Source: Incurvaria masculella (lineage: Eukaryota > Arthropoda > Insecta > Lepidoptera > Incurvariidae). From it: 64,000 nt of DNA. Positions 42,491 to 53,755 of the stretch are shown one piece after another. The stretch covers positions 14,588,001 to 14,652,000 of the forward strand of contig OX335649.1 of assembly GCA_946894095.1 (NCBI GenBank), in the 5' to 3' direction. The notes beneath the pieces are model-generated. The model searched no databases. It saw only the letters and a list, made by a program, of their open reading frames with translations, and was not told the DNA's origin. Made by a program: the position numbers and the translations under genes. Within the stretch, counting starts at the first letter, position 1. Every line of letters starts with the position of its first letter.

Positions 42491-43071
42491 ACCTGTACTT
42501 AACGATTTATTCTAGAATGATAATTCCAAACCGTTACATTATGGCACAACCACAAGTACATTTTTAAACTACTTCTCGCGACTATATCTTTTCATAGCTT
42601 AAAACTGAATAAATGTTTACCTTAAAATAAAATCCTATTTTTTTCTCGTATTTTTCTCAGTTGTTACTGGCCTAGTTCTTTAGGTCATGTCAAAAAGCAT
42701 TGTGACATTTACGAACTTTTTTGAAATATTGAAACGGCAAAAAAATTATTGTATAATTATCGAACCAGCTCACAAAATGTTACGAGAATCTCGAAATAGA
42801 ATTTCAAGTGATGAGAACAGGCGGGCAGGCGGACGCCGGACAGACATGCAAAAGCATTTTTGCCCAAGCTCAAACGGAGACGCTATGCCCCCCCTCATGG
42901 CTCCGTCAATTATAATATGTACTATTGATGTGTATGTACTCCAATGTGTACTTTACCCCCTGTGTCAAAATAGATGGTGACACAGTCATTGGTCGCTATT
43001 ACTATAGTAGCGAGAACACTAAGAAGTTATTGGTTTTATCTTATACAACAATTTATTTAAAAAAATACTGA
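42491..43071. other. No gene seen
   Basis: A 97-codon frame at 42687-42980 has no domain and is not called. The sequence is AT-rich. Confidence 0.35.
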
Positions 43072-43190
43072 TATACCTAACTCCGCTTGGGTCAATGTCG
43101 TTATGCATCGGTGTCTGGCTGAATTATTTCCTGGATTTTTTACGAGTTCCCTACACAAACTTTTATCCCCTATTTGAACCCTTTTGAGTT
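43072..43190 (+). repeat. Interspersed repeat of the GGCTCCGCTCGGGT family, diverged fragment
   Basis: CTAACTCCGCTTGGGTCAAT, GGCTGAATTATTTCCTGGAT and CTTTTATCCCCTATTTGAAC parallel 21165-21265. Confidence 0.65.
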
Positions 43191-43634
43191 TAATTTATTC
43201 GTTCTAGTTCATTATAGTTTGAAACTTATCTTATATTAGTTAGAAATAGGGACAAACGACTGTAGTGAAGGAAAGGCCTGGAGGTTTGAATATTTGAGAT
43301 TTAATTACGCTTCAATGGCTACACCGCTCGATTTAAATTACACGGTGGTTGACATTGAGATTGATCTCCGTGGTGGTCTATGTATATTTATTTATTATTC
43401 TGTCGCTTTGTCACGTAAACTCACCTTAAACACGAGCGAAGCCGCGAAGAATAACTAGATCTATTGCTAAGAATAATTTAGTTATACATATTGCCGTACG
43501 TAAAACATAGTTGCGTGAGTAATATTGTAATCTGATATTTATTGATTGGTATGACACTTTGTTACAGATATAACTTAAAAGCGTGCCCGTCTCGCAGAGG
43601 GGTGAAACAATCATCATCCCGCTGGATCTGTTTG
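43191..43634. other. No gene seen
   Basis: AT-rich sequence between two repeat copies. Nothing is recognisable. Confidence 0.35.
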
Positions 43635-43922
43635 TAGAGTTCCGTACCCAAAGGGTGCAAAACGGAACCCTATTACTAAACCTCCGCTGTCCGTCCTTCC
43701 GTCTGTCACAGGGCTGTATCTCATGAACCGTAATAGGTATAGGCAGCTGAAATTTTCACAGACTTTGTATTTATTTTGCAGCTTTAAAAAAATAGTCAAA
43801 ATTAAAAACGAATGAAAATTAAAGTGGACCACCATAAAAGACGTGATTCCTTTTGAACAAATCTTGTATAATGGCACGGAACCCTTCGTTTACGATTCCG
43901 AATCGCACTTGGCCGGTTTTTG
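43635..43922. repeat. Moth interspersed repeat (GGTTCCGTACC...TTGGCCGG), copy 2
   Basis: Same order of motifs as 16584-16889: GAGTTCCGTACCCAAAGGGT, CTGTCACAGGGCTGTATCTC and CACTTGGCCGGTTTTTG. Only a few CCGT units are present. Confidence 0.8.
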
Positions 43923-44381
43923 TATATACAGTGCGTTATTTGGCGTATGTACGTCAGGCCCTCATACATTTTCCCGAAGACGCTCATGTGCTATAGAACT
44001 TTCTCAGGGTCTACGTTACTACACCAACGTCCAATATACTTTAATATTATTAATAATCAAAGTAATACATTTTAAGCAAGCATGTCCATATTGTTCTCAC
44101 AGTACAGGGTGCACTAGTGAACATAATCCTCTAATTAAGGCTTTAGATTAGAGGTCCCGGACCGTGGCATGTAGAGCTACATAACAGTGCCCCGCTGGCT
44201 GACATTCAGAACTATGTTTAAAGTTGTAGGGAGGGACAAGAAGTGAGTTGATTAACACTTCATGACTACGTCTAGGAATAAACAAAATAAAAAAAAGATT
44301 TAATAGAATATGGCCCGATTTGTTTGATCACCAAATTTACTTTTGCCACAAGACGGATAGTCACTACCGAATGATTATACA
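43923..44381. other. No gene seen
   Basis: Unique sequence up to the left end of the second mariner. No frame of note. Confidence 0.35.
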
Positions 44382-45411
44382 TACTATGATCAAAAAGTTC
44401 CGAGAATTAATAAAAAAAAAATTGTGTTAATTTTCGGATACATTTATTTTATCACCTTCAAAATAACAACCGTCTAAAGCGATGCACATACGCCAACGCT
44501 TAACCCATTCTTCCATACACTTTTGATAGTCCGGTGAAGGAATGGGTTTCAATGCCTTCGTCGCATTTTCTTTTATTTCATCGATGCTCGAAAATCTCTT
44601 TCCACGAAGGGGTAATTTAAGTTTTGAGAACAGGAAAAAGTCACATGGTGCCATATCCGGAGAATACGGTGCCTGTTGAATTGTATTTACAGTATGTTTG
44701 GTCAAATAATCGGTCACGAGGCGCGCTTTGTGAGACGGAAAATTGTCATGGTGCAAGATCCATGAGTTGTTTTGCCACAATTCCGGTCGTTTTCTACGCA
44801 CAGCATCTCTCAAACGCTTAATTACGGCCAGGTAGTACTCCTTATTGACTGTTTGACTATTTTCGAGTACAATTTCTTGAACTTTTTCGACGTTATTATC
44901 GGTAGTTGATGTTGAAGGGCGTCCACGACGAGGTGCATCGTCAACTTCTTTGAGACCATTTTTGAACGACGAATACCACTCGTATACACTTGTTTTTGAG
45001 AGAGCAGAGTCCCCGTAGGCTTTTTGTAGCATTTTGAATGCATCAGCACAAGAGATTTCATTGGAAACACAAAACTTCAAACAAATTCTTTGTTCAATAT
45101 TTTTTTACATTTTGAAATGCCACGAACTTCAAAATCTTGATTGATATAAATAGACGCCAAACAATTACTAAAGACACCGTGCTTTGCTTTTACTCGACAC
45201 TGGCAGAAATACGCAAAACTCAAGCGTGATTGCCAAAAAGGCTAATCCACCAGCCTGGTGTGAAGCCTTTAAAGAAGAAGAAGAAGATTTAATATTTGAC
45301 ATTTGGCAGGAGTGTCAGGGAAAGGTGTACCAACCTGAGAAAAAAAAATCGAATCGGTAAAGCGTTTTAAATTCAAACTACAAATTCCCGGAACTTATTG
45401 ATCATAGTGTA
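44382..45411 (-). mobile_element. Second mariner-like element, internally deleted
   Basis: The ends carry inverted repeats CTATGATCAAAAAGTTCCGA on the left (from 44384) and, on the minus strand, CTATGATCAATAAGTTCCGG on the right (to 45407), with TA near both outer edges. The exact first base is uncertain by a few positions. The length of about 1.03 kb is 250-300 bp less than usual because a central part of the transposase is missing. Confidence 0.85.
44427..45080 (-). pseudogene. mariner transposase lacking its central part
   Basis: About 217 codons are open. The N-terminal part (FCVSNEISCADAFKMLQKAYG, KTSVYEWYSSFK, PRRGRPSTSTTDNNV) is the DNA-binding region. After QTV, the sequence jumps to NKEYYLAVIKRLRDAVRRKR, so the segment with the second helix-turn-helix and the first catalytic Asp is deleted. 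The second and third Asp remain in HHDNFPSHKA and YSPDMAPCDFFLF, 34 residues apart. No ATG opens the frame at the expected place: the upstream ATG (minus strand, near 45108) is followed at once by a TAA. The product cannot catalyse transposition. The family differs from that of the 6.8-kb mariner. Confidence 0.88.
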
Positions 45412-46139
45412 TTTCCTATCACTATAATCCTAATGTAATTTTGCTAATAACAATATGGACTTACTACGACGAAAGGATAAGCAGCGGCGTAAATATATTC
45501 GTGGAATAGTTATCTGACTATTTAAAAATCGGCCCTTAGTGATAAGGTCGTATCGATGATAATGGTGATATCTAGGGAATACAAAACGGACCCAATAAGA
45601 ATGCAAAATCCCAAAAGTATTCCTATATATGCACACGTTTTTGCTTCAGCTAAGCGTTTATATTATATGTACTTGTTTCCACCTACTTGCTGCTAATCGG
45701 AAAATACTTTCCTTCCGAAACACTCGGAGAGCAGCGCGCGAAGCATACCATCGTCTAAGGGCGTATACACACAGGTGGAACTTGCGGAATGCGTAATCTG
45801 GTCGGCCGCACGCCGGGTAGCCAACGCCGTGGTATGCGGAGACTTCTGTGTCACTGGACAGGAATGGCGTGAATCACTGGGTTATGGTGCACAGTGAAAT
45901 GAGGAATCTTATACTATCAAGGCAGGATTCATGTACCAAACTAAATGCGTGCATAAAGTATTGCAAGAAGTGTGATGAATACGTATTGGTTCCGTGTTAC
46001 ATTATACTAACTTTGTTGACTTGACTGCAATTTAGTACAAGTTTTATGTACCTCATAGGTACATAAAGCAGGCGGCGGAAGTTTCTTTCGGCGCGAGCCG
46101 CTCGTAGTTTGCGGGCGTGGGGATTAGGAATATATTTAA
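45412..46139. other. No gene seen
   Basis: Unique sequence with a moderately GC-rich part at 45720-45860. No frame, RNA or repeat is recognisable. Confidence 0.35.
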
Positions 46140-46520
46140 TACTGTGAGTCCCTACCCCTACTAGGTGGTAGGGTTGAGCCCGTCCGGGTTGGTACCATTG
46201 CATTGAATAAAAATATGCTCGAAGCGGCAATACAAAATTGTCAGTTACATGGTTTTACATGGGTTGGAATGGATTACAATGGAACAGCTTGCATTTGTAA
46301 CGAAATGCGCTAATCCAAAGTATAAAAAAAAGTGGTGCAAGAACTGGGCGAGGATTTGAACCAATACCTGGCATGAAAGGCAAGTCCTCTAGCCCCTATA
46401 ATACGATCTGTACAAAGCTATGGTCCTGGCATAGCACCTAATTCCTTCGGTTATAAGGTGTGTTTGGCTAATATCATGAAAGTGGGTGTGGTATTATTCG
46501 CCCTTGTCCAATCACATAAC
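46140..46520 (+). mobile_element. SINE with a second SINE inserted in opposite orientation
   Basis: Plus-strand SINE body at 46140-46243 (CCTACTAGGTGGTAGGGTTG, GGTTGGTACCATTGCATTGA) resumes at 46416-46520 (GGTCCTGGCATAGCACCTAA). Between them lies a minus-strand piece (46246-46412) that ends in a tRNA-like head (GGGCGAGGATTTGAACCAAT). The two pieces of the plus copy are in order with a small loss at the junction. Confidence 0.7.
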
Positions 46521-47052
46521 ATAAAGATTAATAATGTATGACACAATACTTTTGGCCAAAAATGTATGCAATGAAACATTTGAACGCTCATACCGTGAAC
46601 ATAGGAAAAGGAACCCCAATTACGAGTCCTAAATTAAAACATAAGTTACATTTCACGAGTTATGATATTATAACAGTCGCTACTAAGCTAGCGGAGGCCC
46701 ATAAATTTATGCCTCGCATGGACCGGTTAATAGTTTAAACTAATCCTGGTTTATATCCAGTTTATCTGGCGACGACCGCATCCGTCCCGCCCGCAGGAAC
46801 TTTCTGGGCACGGCTCTATTACGTTATGAAAAGTCTGTGTCGATGATATAGCATGTTCGGATGCAATGCTGGTTAATTTATAGGTATTTGGGTCACTAGA
46901 TCACTAGACTAGTTCGTTCAGCTGATTGATTTGTAAAGTGAAGACAGGTTAGGAATGCAACAGTCACTAAATTATTTTTTTATATTCAGTTTATTATGAT
47001 TATTTTGAAAATAGACAACAGTTCTTAAGATTTATATGTTACAAAACAAGAT
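46521..47052. other. No gene seen
   Basis: A 66-codon frame at 46538-46738 has no recognised domain. It is not called. Confidence 0.35.
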
Positions 47053-47270
47053 TGATTGAGCGGCTTGTGGCTCAGTAGCGGAGACTTGCTTTGCATTCCA
47101 GAGGTAATTGGCTCGATCCCCGCCCCGTTCCGCATCCGATTTCAATGATAATTTTACCGAAGTACGGCTTGGTATTTCCCGCAAATTTAGAACTACTTGG
47201 CATCACGCTAAATCACCAGAAGTGCGACCAGTGGGATTAAACGCTTATTGGTTATAACTGGTATTGGCAC
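47053..47270 (+). mobile_element. tRNA-headed SINE, second body type
   Basis: The head (about 47058-47130) has TGTGGCTCAGTAGCGG (A-box) and ATTGGCTCGATCCCCGCCCC (B-box). The body from 47160 matches 32766-32865. The head is related to the heads of the first-type SINE (ACTTGCTTTKCAT and CCCCGCCCCGTTC are shared). Confidence 0.75.
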
Positions 47271-47329
47271 ATGCTTTTCATATTTTTTTTAAAATAGCCA
47301 CCAACTGTTTTCGAATCTCTAAACGGAAA

Positions 47330-47491
47330 TGATTTGATGTTTCTCATTCATTCTTACGATCTTGATGAAATTTAGTAGATGGATACATTGTCCTGTACCA
47401 GCCTTTTGGACCAGCCCTTTGGGCAACCTTTTATCCATGAAATAATTCAGCCCGACATTAACCCGAGCGGAGCCGAGTACCGCAGCTAGTT
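47330..47491 (-). repeat. Interspersed repeat of the GGCTCCGCTCGGGT family
   Basis: Contains GATGTTTCTCATTCATTC, CCAGCCTTTTGGACCAGCCC and GAGCGGAGCCGAGTACCGCA. It lies about 60 bp after the second-type SINE, as at 32766-33367. Confidence 0.8.
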
Positions 47492-48679
47492 AAGAAATAA
47501 AGGTGCAAAAAGTAAGTAGGTTGTACTATACAGAAAAAAAAATAGTGTAAGGGTGTGTGTGAGAGAGGGTGAGGAGCTGTGAGAGGGTGAGGGTGTGTTT
47601 GTAGTGTGAGGGTGTGTAAGGTAACAATAACTTTGTTTGTTTTAAAGACAATCATTCGACATTTAGTTCGATGACGTAATCGCACAATTGATGCCTAATT
47701 TAGAAGAAGTGTGGAAATATCTATGGTATTACAACGTCGTTAAAGTTCACATTCAAGTGAAGTGGATGGGATGAGGAAATTAAGCCGGATTTTTATGAGC
47801 TCAACCATGAACGTTTGTGGCTTTTTTATCGAAACGAGGTGCGAAGAGTGGTTCGTGAAGTGGCTGAAAACATACTTACTCGAGCCAACTATGCAGTACG
47901 ATTAAAATTTACTATGGTATTATTATTAATGTGTTATGTTTGAATGTGTATTGTATGAGTTAACTTAAACATACGCGAAATAACGCGCGGCCTCTGAAAA
48001 ACGATTGCAGCCTCTATACCTAGACGCAGTGCAATACAGTTTTAAGTAGACAAATGTTGGAATCAGTTGCGTACTACTCAGAATCTATTCTTTTGTAGGC
48101 AGCAGTCTTACTTAAAGTATTACAATTAAGATGAAATGTTTCGGTGATATGTGATTTTAAGATATAAGTATGTGAATCATTATGTTAAAATGTATACTTT
48201 ATTCTCGCATAGTATGTAATCTTATGAATATATGCGAAGAAGAATAAAAAAAAACGAATTAGCAATGTATTAGTAAAATATAATTTTGCGGTTAAACGTT
48301 CAAATTAAAGAACTGATAACAGAAATAACGAAGAAGTTTCGTGTGAAACAGGCTCAAACCTGCGAACTTCAGAGTACTTATTCTATTGTACTGGTACTTA
48401 ATCTGAATGGTCTGGATATAAATTGTCACTACACTTTTTCGAAACCTCATTAGAAACCATATAATTGATGCTCCCACATAATATGGTTATTAAAATTGTA
48501 CCCGCAGCCTTTTTTATATAAGTCTAGCTAACTGTGATGAAAAATCAACGAATAAAAACAGGCAGAGATACCCACAACAGACGTTGAAATGTATAAGTAG
48601 TAGAGTTTTTTGCCAAATTCACGAAGTTGTTACGTTTTGATAAATCAAAAGTATTGGTAGCGAAACAAAGCCGTTTCGG
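47492..48679. other. No gene seen
   Basis: AT-rich sequence with a GT/GA-rich stretch at 47550-47625. Nothing else is recognisable. Confidence 0.35.
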
Positions 48680-49030
48680 TACAGGAAGATAAATGTCAAA
48701 CCGTCCTCGCTATCGGACAATGCCCGTCCACCTATGTTCCGCCGAGACGGAAACAAACACGGAATCAGTCAGCCGTTCCGTTCCGCTCACATTAACGCAG
48801 ATACCGGGACGGACATTGTGCGGATGCATCGGCGATGCGAGATTTGTGTCGGCACAATGGCCGAATACGGACGGAGGGCGACGCGGCGGTCACCGGAGCG
48901 GCTGCGACGTGGCACGATCGCGAGCTTGCTGAACACTCGGCGAACGGAATGGTGTGCGGACCATTGTAAAATTATGCCCCGGTTTTTAGGAGCGAAGGCC
49001 CAGACGGAATTCAAGGTATGCAACATTACG
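48680..49030 (+). other. CpG-rich block with open frame ending at a donor-like site
   Basis: This block has many CpGs in an AT-rich setting. A frame from 48734 stays open to 49042, and AATTCAAGGTATGC at 49010-49023 resembles a splice donor. An inner ATG (48973) would give a short MPRFLGAKAQ... start. No domain is recognised. It may be an exon, a promoter island or chance. Confidence 0.3.
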
Positions 49031-49045
49031 CCACAGTTATAATCA

Positions 49046-49312
49046 GTAAACTCACTGCGCGCTAATCGCATATTGAAGGCGTGTTGTAAGCTTTTATGTA
49101 CACACTTACAAGTATATTTTGAGAAAGTTGCATGAATTAACTAGAAACGTATTTAAACATACATAGAAAAAAATACTGTATAAGTATGTTTTTCATGTGC
49201 TTATCTGTAAACGCATTGCGCGTTTGTCGCATATTGAAGGCTTGTTGTAAGCTTTTACTCACACACACATAGATGTTGAGAAAGTTTCATGAATAAATTG
49301 GAAACGCCAAAC
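49046..49312. repeat. Two diverged direct repeats, spacing 161 bp
   Basis: 49046-49150 and 49207-49312 share GTAAACKCAYTGCGCG, TCGCATATTGAAGG and TGTTGTAAGCTTTTA and, further on, TTGAGAAAGTT and CATGAAT. They are about three quarters identical. Confidence 0.8.
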
Positions 49313-50619
49313 TTTCCTACAACATTCGACGGATTCACATTCCTTGAGTGTCATTTGGGTTAAATTACTCTTTTCGTGACTAAAAACGGTGTTATGTGTT
49401 TGCTTTCCGTATAGGAAATATAAATAACTACTTTTTTTTTATTAGATCGACTATCTAACAGAATTACACTAAACATTACTTGGATAAAAACAACGTGTAC
49501 ATTCTACGATATGTCGATATCACATGCGTACATATTGCATCAAATTAACAACATAATAACCAATAACTAGAAATATTAAAAAATACCAGAACAACCTAGC
49601 GATAACCAATACACATTTTCAAAACTAAAATAAAGATGCGAATACATAAAAATAGTTTTTAGTCCTTAGTCCCTTTTACTTCAAGTTTGACGTCAATATG
49701 ATGGAAGCTAACCAATTTACGCTAGGAGGAGGCTTACTTAAATAACGGGTTTTTAATTACTACAAAACTAAACATTCCAATGTTAGTTTGTGTCTTTCTA
49801 TTTGTTACTGCTAAACTGTTGAAACAATTTTGATCAACGTTACTTACACTTAATCCCTATTTTTGTCACAATACCTAAAATAAATTGTATTAAAAAATGC
49901 ACAGAAAGAAATAATTTTGCCATTTGACCTTTCATGTGGATACCTCCACTACCTAATAATTATAAAATTATTTAATGTAGAGCAAGCAAATCGTTGCTGA
50001 TTTCATTTGCATCAGAACTCGACACCAAATGGAGCCTTCAAGATCGCTACGAATGCAATGCCGCAGCTGTGAGTGTACATTTCTATGAGCGGTTATTCTC
50101 TCTTCGTAGAATGTCAGGCGAATGTTTACCCAGCGGGGATATTGGGTTCGCTCAGTGCTAGGCGATCGCGCTAGCGCCTTTGCGGCTCTACCACATACAT
50201 CTACTTTTTAAAAAAATAATTTGAAATATTAAAAAATAATAAGATTGTTTAGGGATTTCAACAAATTATGAATTTTTTTAAATGTAAAGTTTTGTAATGT
50301 ATGTTCCTGTGCGACTATATACCTAAACACCGTTATATTTATATTCAGAGCAAATCATTGCACGCTTAATACATTATTTTTAAATTTACATATTGTATAT
50401 GATACATAAAATTATACCAAAAGCGATTTCTTCTCCACCGGCTGGGTGCAGGCCGTGGTGGCGGCGCTCTTGTGCGTGAAACAGCGTGAGTTATGCATCG
50501 TTACATGGGTGGTCCACCACCACCGCCATCTCCTTGAAAACTTTCAGTAATCATAAACATTATTATACATTTTCCATTTTCCAAAAATTTCCAAAACCAT
50601 TCTCTCCTTCTTCATTCTA
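49313..50619. other. No gene seen
   Basis: AT-rich. A GC-richer part at 50430-50530 shows no recognisable frame. Confidence 0.35.
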
Positions 50620-50795
50620 CCTGTCGTCTGAAGTTCGGACCGCAGCCAAACACATTTCCGCTTCGGCGAGCCTAGCGGTCAACTCAGTCGTCTGCTGCGT
50701 ACGAACGCGGTGGATGCCTCCTTGACAACGGGCTGAATGATTAGCTCGAAACGTCGGAAAATGTCTCTCCGTAACATTTTTCAAACCCTTGTTCT
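50620..50795 (+). repeat. Penelope-like element 3' region, fragment
   Basis: CCTGTCGTCTGAAGTTCGGA, GGCGAGCCTAGCGGTCAACT, GTCTGCTGCGTACGAACGCG and GCTCGAAACGTCGGAAAATG are shared with 55550-55710, which follows a Penelope-type endonuclease relic. No coding part is left here. Confidence 0.55.
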
Positions 50796-50813
50796 ATCTA
50801 TTTAAAATGTCTT

Positions 50814-51167
50814 CACTGAGAAAAAAGTAGGCTGACAAAATGACAAAAATCACGTTGTCAGAAAAAAATTCTTGAAGCATCAAAATAAGTTGTTACTATA
50901 ACGAATCGAGCTTATTTCTCAGGACAGCTTTTATTTTGTCAATTGCTTTTTGTCATTGAAACAAAGTCGTATTTGTTACTGTAACAACTTTGGTGTAACA
51001 AAGTGGAAGTTGCGAGCGCAACAATGTCTAGTATGTTTTGCTAGAATTACTTTGTTAGATTGTATATATGGTCGACAAAATAAAGGTTGTCGTTGCAACC
51101 AATTCACTATGACGGCTCTCCAGGGTTAAAGTTTCTTTGTTGGGCCAACAATATTTTTTTCTCAGTG
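50814..51167. mobile_element. MITE with CACTGAGAAAAAA ends
   Basis: Terminal inverted repeats CACTGAGAAAAAA (50814-50826) and TTTTTTCTCAGTG (51155-51167) bound a 354-bp non-coding element. No clear target duplication is visible. Confidence 0.7.
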
Positions 51168-52309
51168 TAGAACCGACTGAGACACCAGATAAACGAATAC
51201 AATGGAATTGCATTAGAATCAGTGGTAGCTCTGTTGGTGCTCCCAGAGATCAATGTTGTCGAAGTAGAAGACGATCTACATCTACAACCTTTGAACTTGG
51301 TTGATATAAAAAAGTTTTAATTCTGGTGATGCTGACAAAGTGTTGAAATGAAATTAAACACGTTATGACTCGTTGTATGGTGATGAGTTAGGTGCAATGC
51401 CAGGACCGTAACTTTATGTATTGTATTTGTATTCGTCAAATTGGTAGACGAGCTTCTTATTTTCAAGGTTTCTTATTTTGAGGCATAGATAATTAGCATT
51501 TAGAACAATAAACAGAACAACTTTTCATTGTAAATATTAATGACATTTAATATTTTAAAAAAAATGGCCTACAAATTTAATTCATTTTCACAAAAATCTA
51601 AGAGGCCAAAATAGCCAAAATTTCGTCATTAAACAATAATGGGTAAATGGGCAACACAAAAACTCTCTATTATAAAGTGAAAAAACATATCTATTGTAAC
51701 AGGCCTTTAAACTTTTTCAAATGTATAATTTGAATAAAGCGTAGCCATATTAACGCTGTTTGTTGTTAAAATACACTTAAGCTTTGGAATTTATTCCAAA
51801 TCTCAAGTTTAAGTACCTGTTACACTATTTTCTGGACATCTAAATCAACCATCAAGGAGCAAAAACATATTTTGCCCCTTTTTCTTCTAACATTATTATT
51901 ACATTTACCCCACTTAATAATACATAATAATATAACAGCGATTGTTCTTTGGTGTTTTCCCCCAAACAACAAATCTTTAAGGGTTGCAAGGATTATTTTT
52001 CAATACTAAAGGTTTTTGAGAAATATTTAATTAATTTTTGGTCGTTAAAGAAGACAACAAATCTGATTATATTTCAGCCTTTTTATACAAAACTATTGAG
52101 TAATATCTTATTTTTTTCAGGACTCCAAACGGATTCTTTTTCCTTAGGCGAAGAAAATAACCGCGCGCCGATGAGATATCGCCACCTATGTACATTCGAA
52201 AGAATGTGAAATACAAATAAATGTGCAGATATCTTTCCTTTTAAGTTACCTAATATTGGGAGCTATTGTCGATTATAAAAGGCGCCTATACTAATGCTAC
52301 TATACCTGA
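51168..52309. other. No gene seen; SINE crumb near 51385-51415
   Basis: GAGTTAGGTGCAATGCCAGG near 51384 recalls the reversed SINE body. The rest is AT-rich without a credible frame. Confidence 0.35.
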
Positions 52310-52415
52310 ACGCTCTATGCCAGGACATATTCCTGACATGGCACCTAGTTTATGTGTGGTGTATTGTGCCAAGTAGGTGTGGTATAAGCCATTCATGTCA
52401 ATTTCCATAAAATAT
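52310..52415 (+). repeat. SINE 3' fragment
   Basis: CTGACATGGCACCTAGTTTA and GTGTGGTATAAGCCATTCAT match the last part of the SINE. Confidence 0.7.
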
Positions 52416-52625
52416 TGTTATTACTCTGTTCATCCACTCAACGTTTGACAAAATTAATTTAATTATAGATCATTCAAGCAAATAAAACCAATAATGTATA
52501 CACGCGCTCAAAGCCCCGGCAAACATTTAGTGGTGTATCATATGATTTAAATTTGACCTGAGAACGTTATTTTAAATTTTCCCTCAAATGGGAAAAGAAG
52601 AGATTTTATTTCGTTTTGTGTGAGG

Positions 52626-52979
52626 ATTTTTTTATGTAAATGGACATAGATGGCTAATACCGTACCCACCGTCATGATATTATCCCAACGCACCGCATTC
52701 CCGAAAAAATTAGGCACGGCTACATTGAACTGGATAAATAACACGGACAATGTTTCATTACCGCTTTGACCATATTTTCATCCAATATAATGGTACCAGA
52801 GCGGGCGGGCTAGTAAGGGAGGGGGCCTTAAGTGTTAGATGGATTCCGTACAATGGGACAACTCATATTCGTAACGAAATGCACTTATATAAGAAAGAAA
52901 GTGGTGCACGAACGGGGCGGGGATTGGAACCCAGACCACCGGTATGAAAAGCAAGTCCACCCGCCCCTGACCCACGATG
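52626..52979 (-). mobile_element. Nearly full-length tRNA-derived SINE
   Basis: The reversed tail TTTTTTTATG is followed by body motifs (ACATTGAACTGGATAAATAA, ATAATGGTACCAGAGCGGGC, TCGTAACGAAATGCACTTAT) and the head with GGGCGGGGATTGGAACCCAG, a reversed B-box. Confidence 0.82.
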
Positions 52980-53588
52980 CGGTAAGTTATTTACTAAACT
53001 GATGTGTAGTGGTCATTATTTCCCACATATCACACATCTATAAACAAAATTTTATTACCTATTTGGTTAGGTAAGGTTAGGTTAGGTTAGGTTAGGTTAG
53101 CAGTTCTGGACATTTTGGCGCATTTCCTAGAAACCCAATTTAGGAATACCTCTGGGCAGTCAGTGATTTCAATAACAAATTTGTGGACACGCTTGCTAGT
53201 CTGACACGTATGTACTAACACGTGAACAAACAGCCTGTGTTCGCCCACCCTGACACAAACACACATACACTCCATCAAGCCGCTTCCCCTTAGGGATAAA
53301 CAGAGATGACAGATTTTGGGCGCTACGCAAAACTGAAAGTACCACTTATTTGGCCATAGCACGGTAGAAATAATGAAGAAATGAACTACAGTTACATGTA
53401 AATTTGTAACGTAAACACCGTGGATATGCATTATATTTGTAGAACTTACGATTTCCCCGTGCGCCTCAGAAACCGTAAGTTTCGACAAATATAAAATTTG
53501 TTTTGATTTTCTTTCGTAATTCATTCGTTCTTAAGGTTCAAACCTTCATCCCAATATGCTTATGCTTACCAGTGAACTGAGACAGTAT
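52980..53588. other. No gene seen; TTAGG array inside
   Basis: A 145-codon minus-strand frame at 53087-53524 has no recognised domain and starts in the TTAGG repeats. It is not called. Confidence 0.35.
53065..53101. repeat. Short (TTAGG)n array
   Basis: About seven units of the insect telomere repeat, one imperfect (GGTAA). Confidence 0.9.
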
Positions 53589-53755
53589 GCCTATTCTTGG
53601 AATTTCGTACTCAGTCGAGAAAACCGCTCTTATAGCGGTTGTTAAAGCGGTTTTCTGGACGAAAAACCTTGAATAATTGAAATACTGTGCCGCTAAAAAA
53701 GCGTTTTTTTTTCGAATGAAAGATTCCTGATTCCTGGGCACGGAATCCCAAGAAC
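53589..53755. mobile_element. Foldback MITE, copy 3
   Basis: Same family as 23512-23729: ends CCTATTCTTGGAATTTCGTA and, reversed, GTTCTTGGGATTCCGTGCCC. The interior GAGAAAACCGCTCTTATAGC and GACGAAAAACCTTGAATAAT match copy 1. Confidence 0.75.

Noticed and set aside
47058..47130. Functional tRNA gene
   Set aside because: A and B box-like motifs are present, but a convincing cloverleaf with acceptor pairing is not seen, and a SINE body shared with 32766 follows.
53087..53524. 145-codon minus-strand frame as a gene
   Set aside because: It runs into the TTAGG repeats and has no domain or supporting context.
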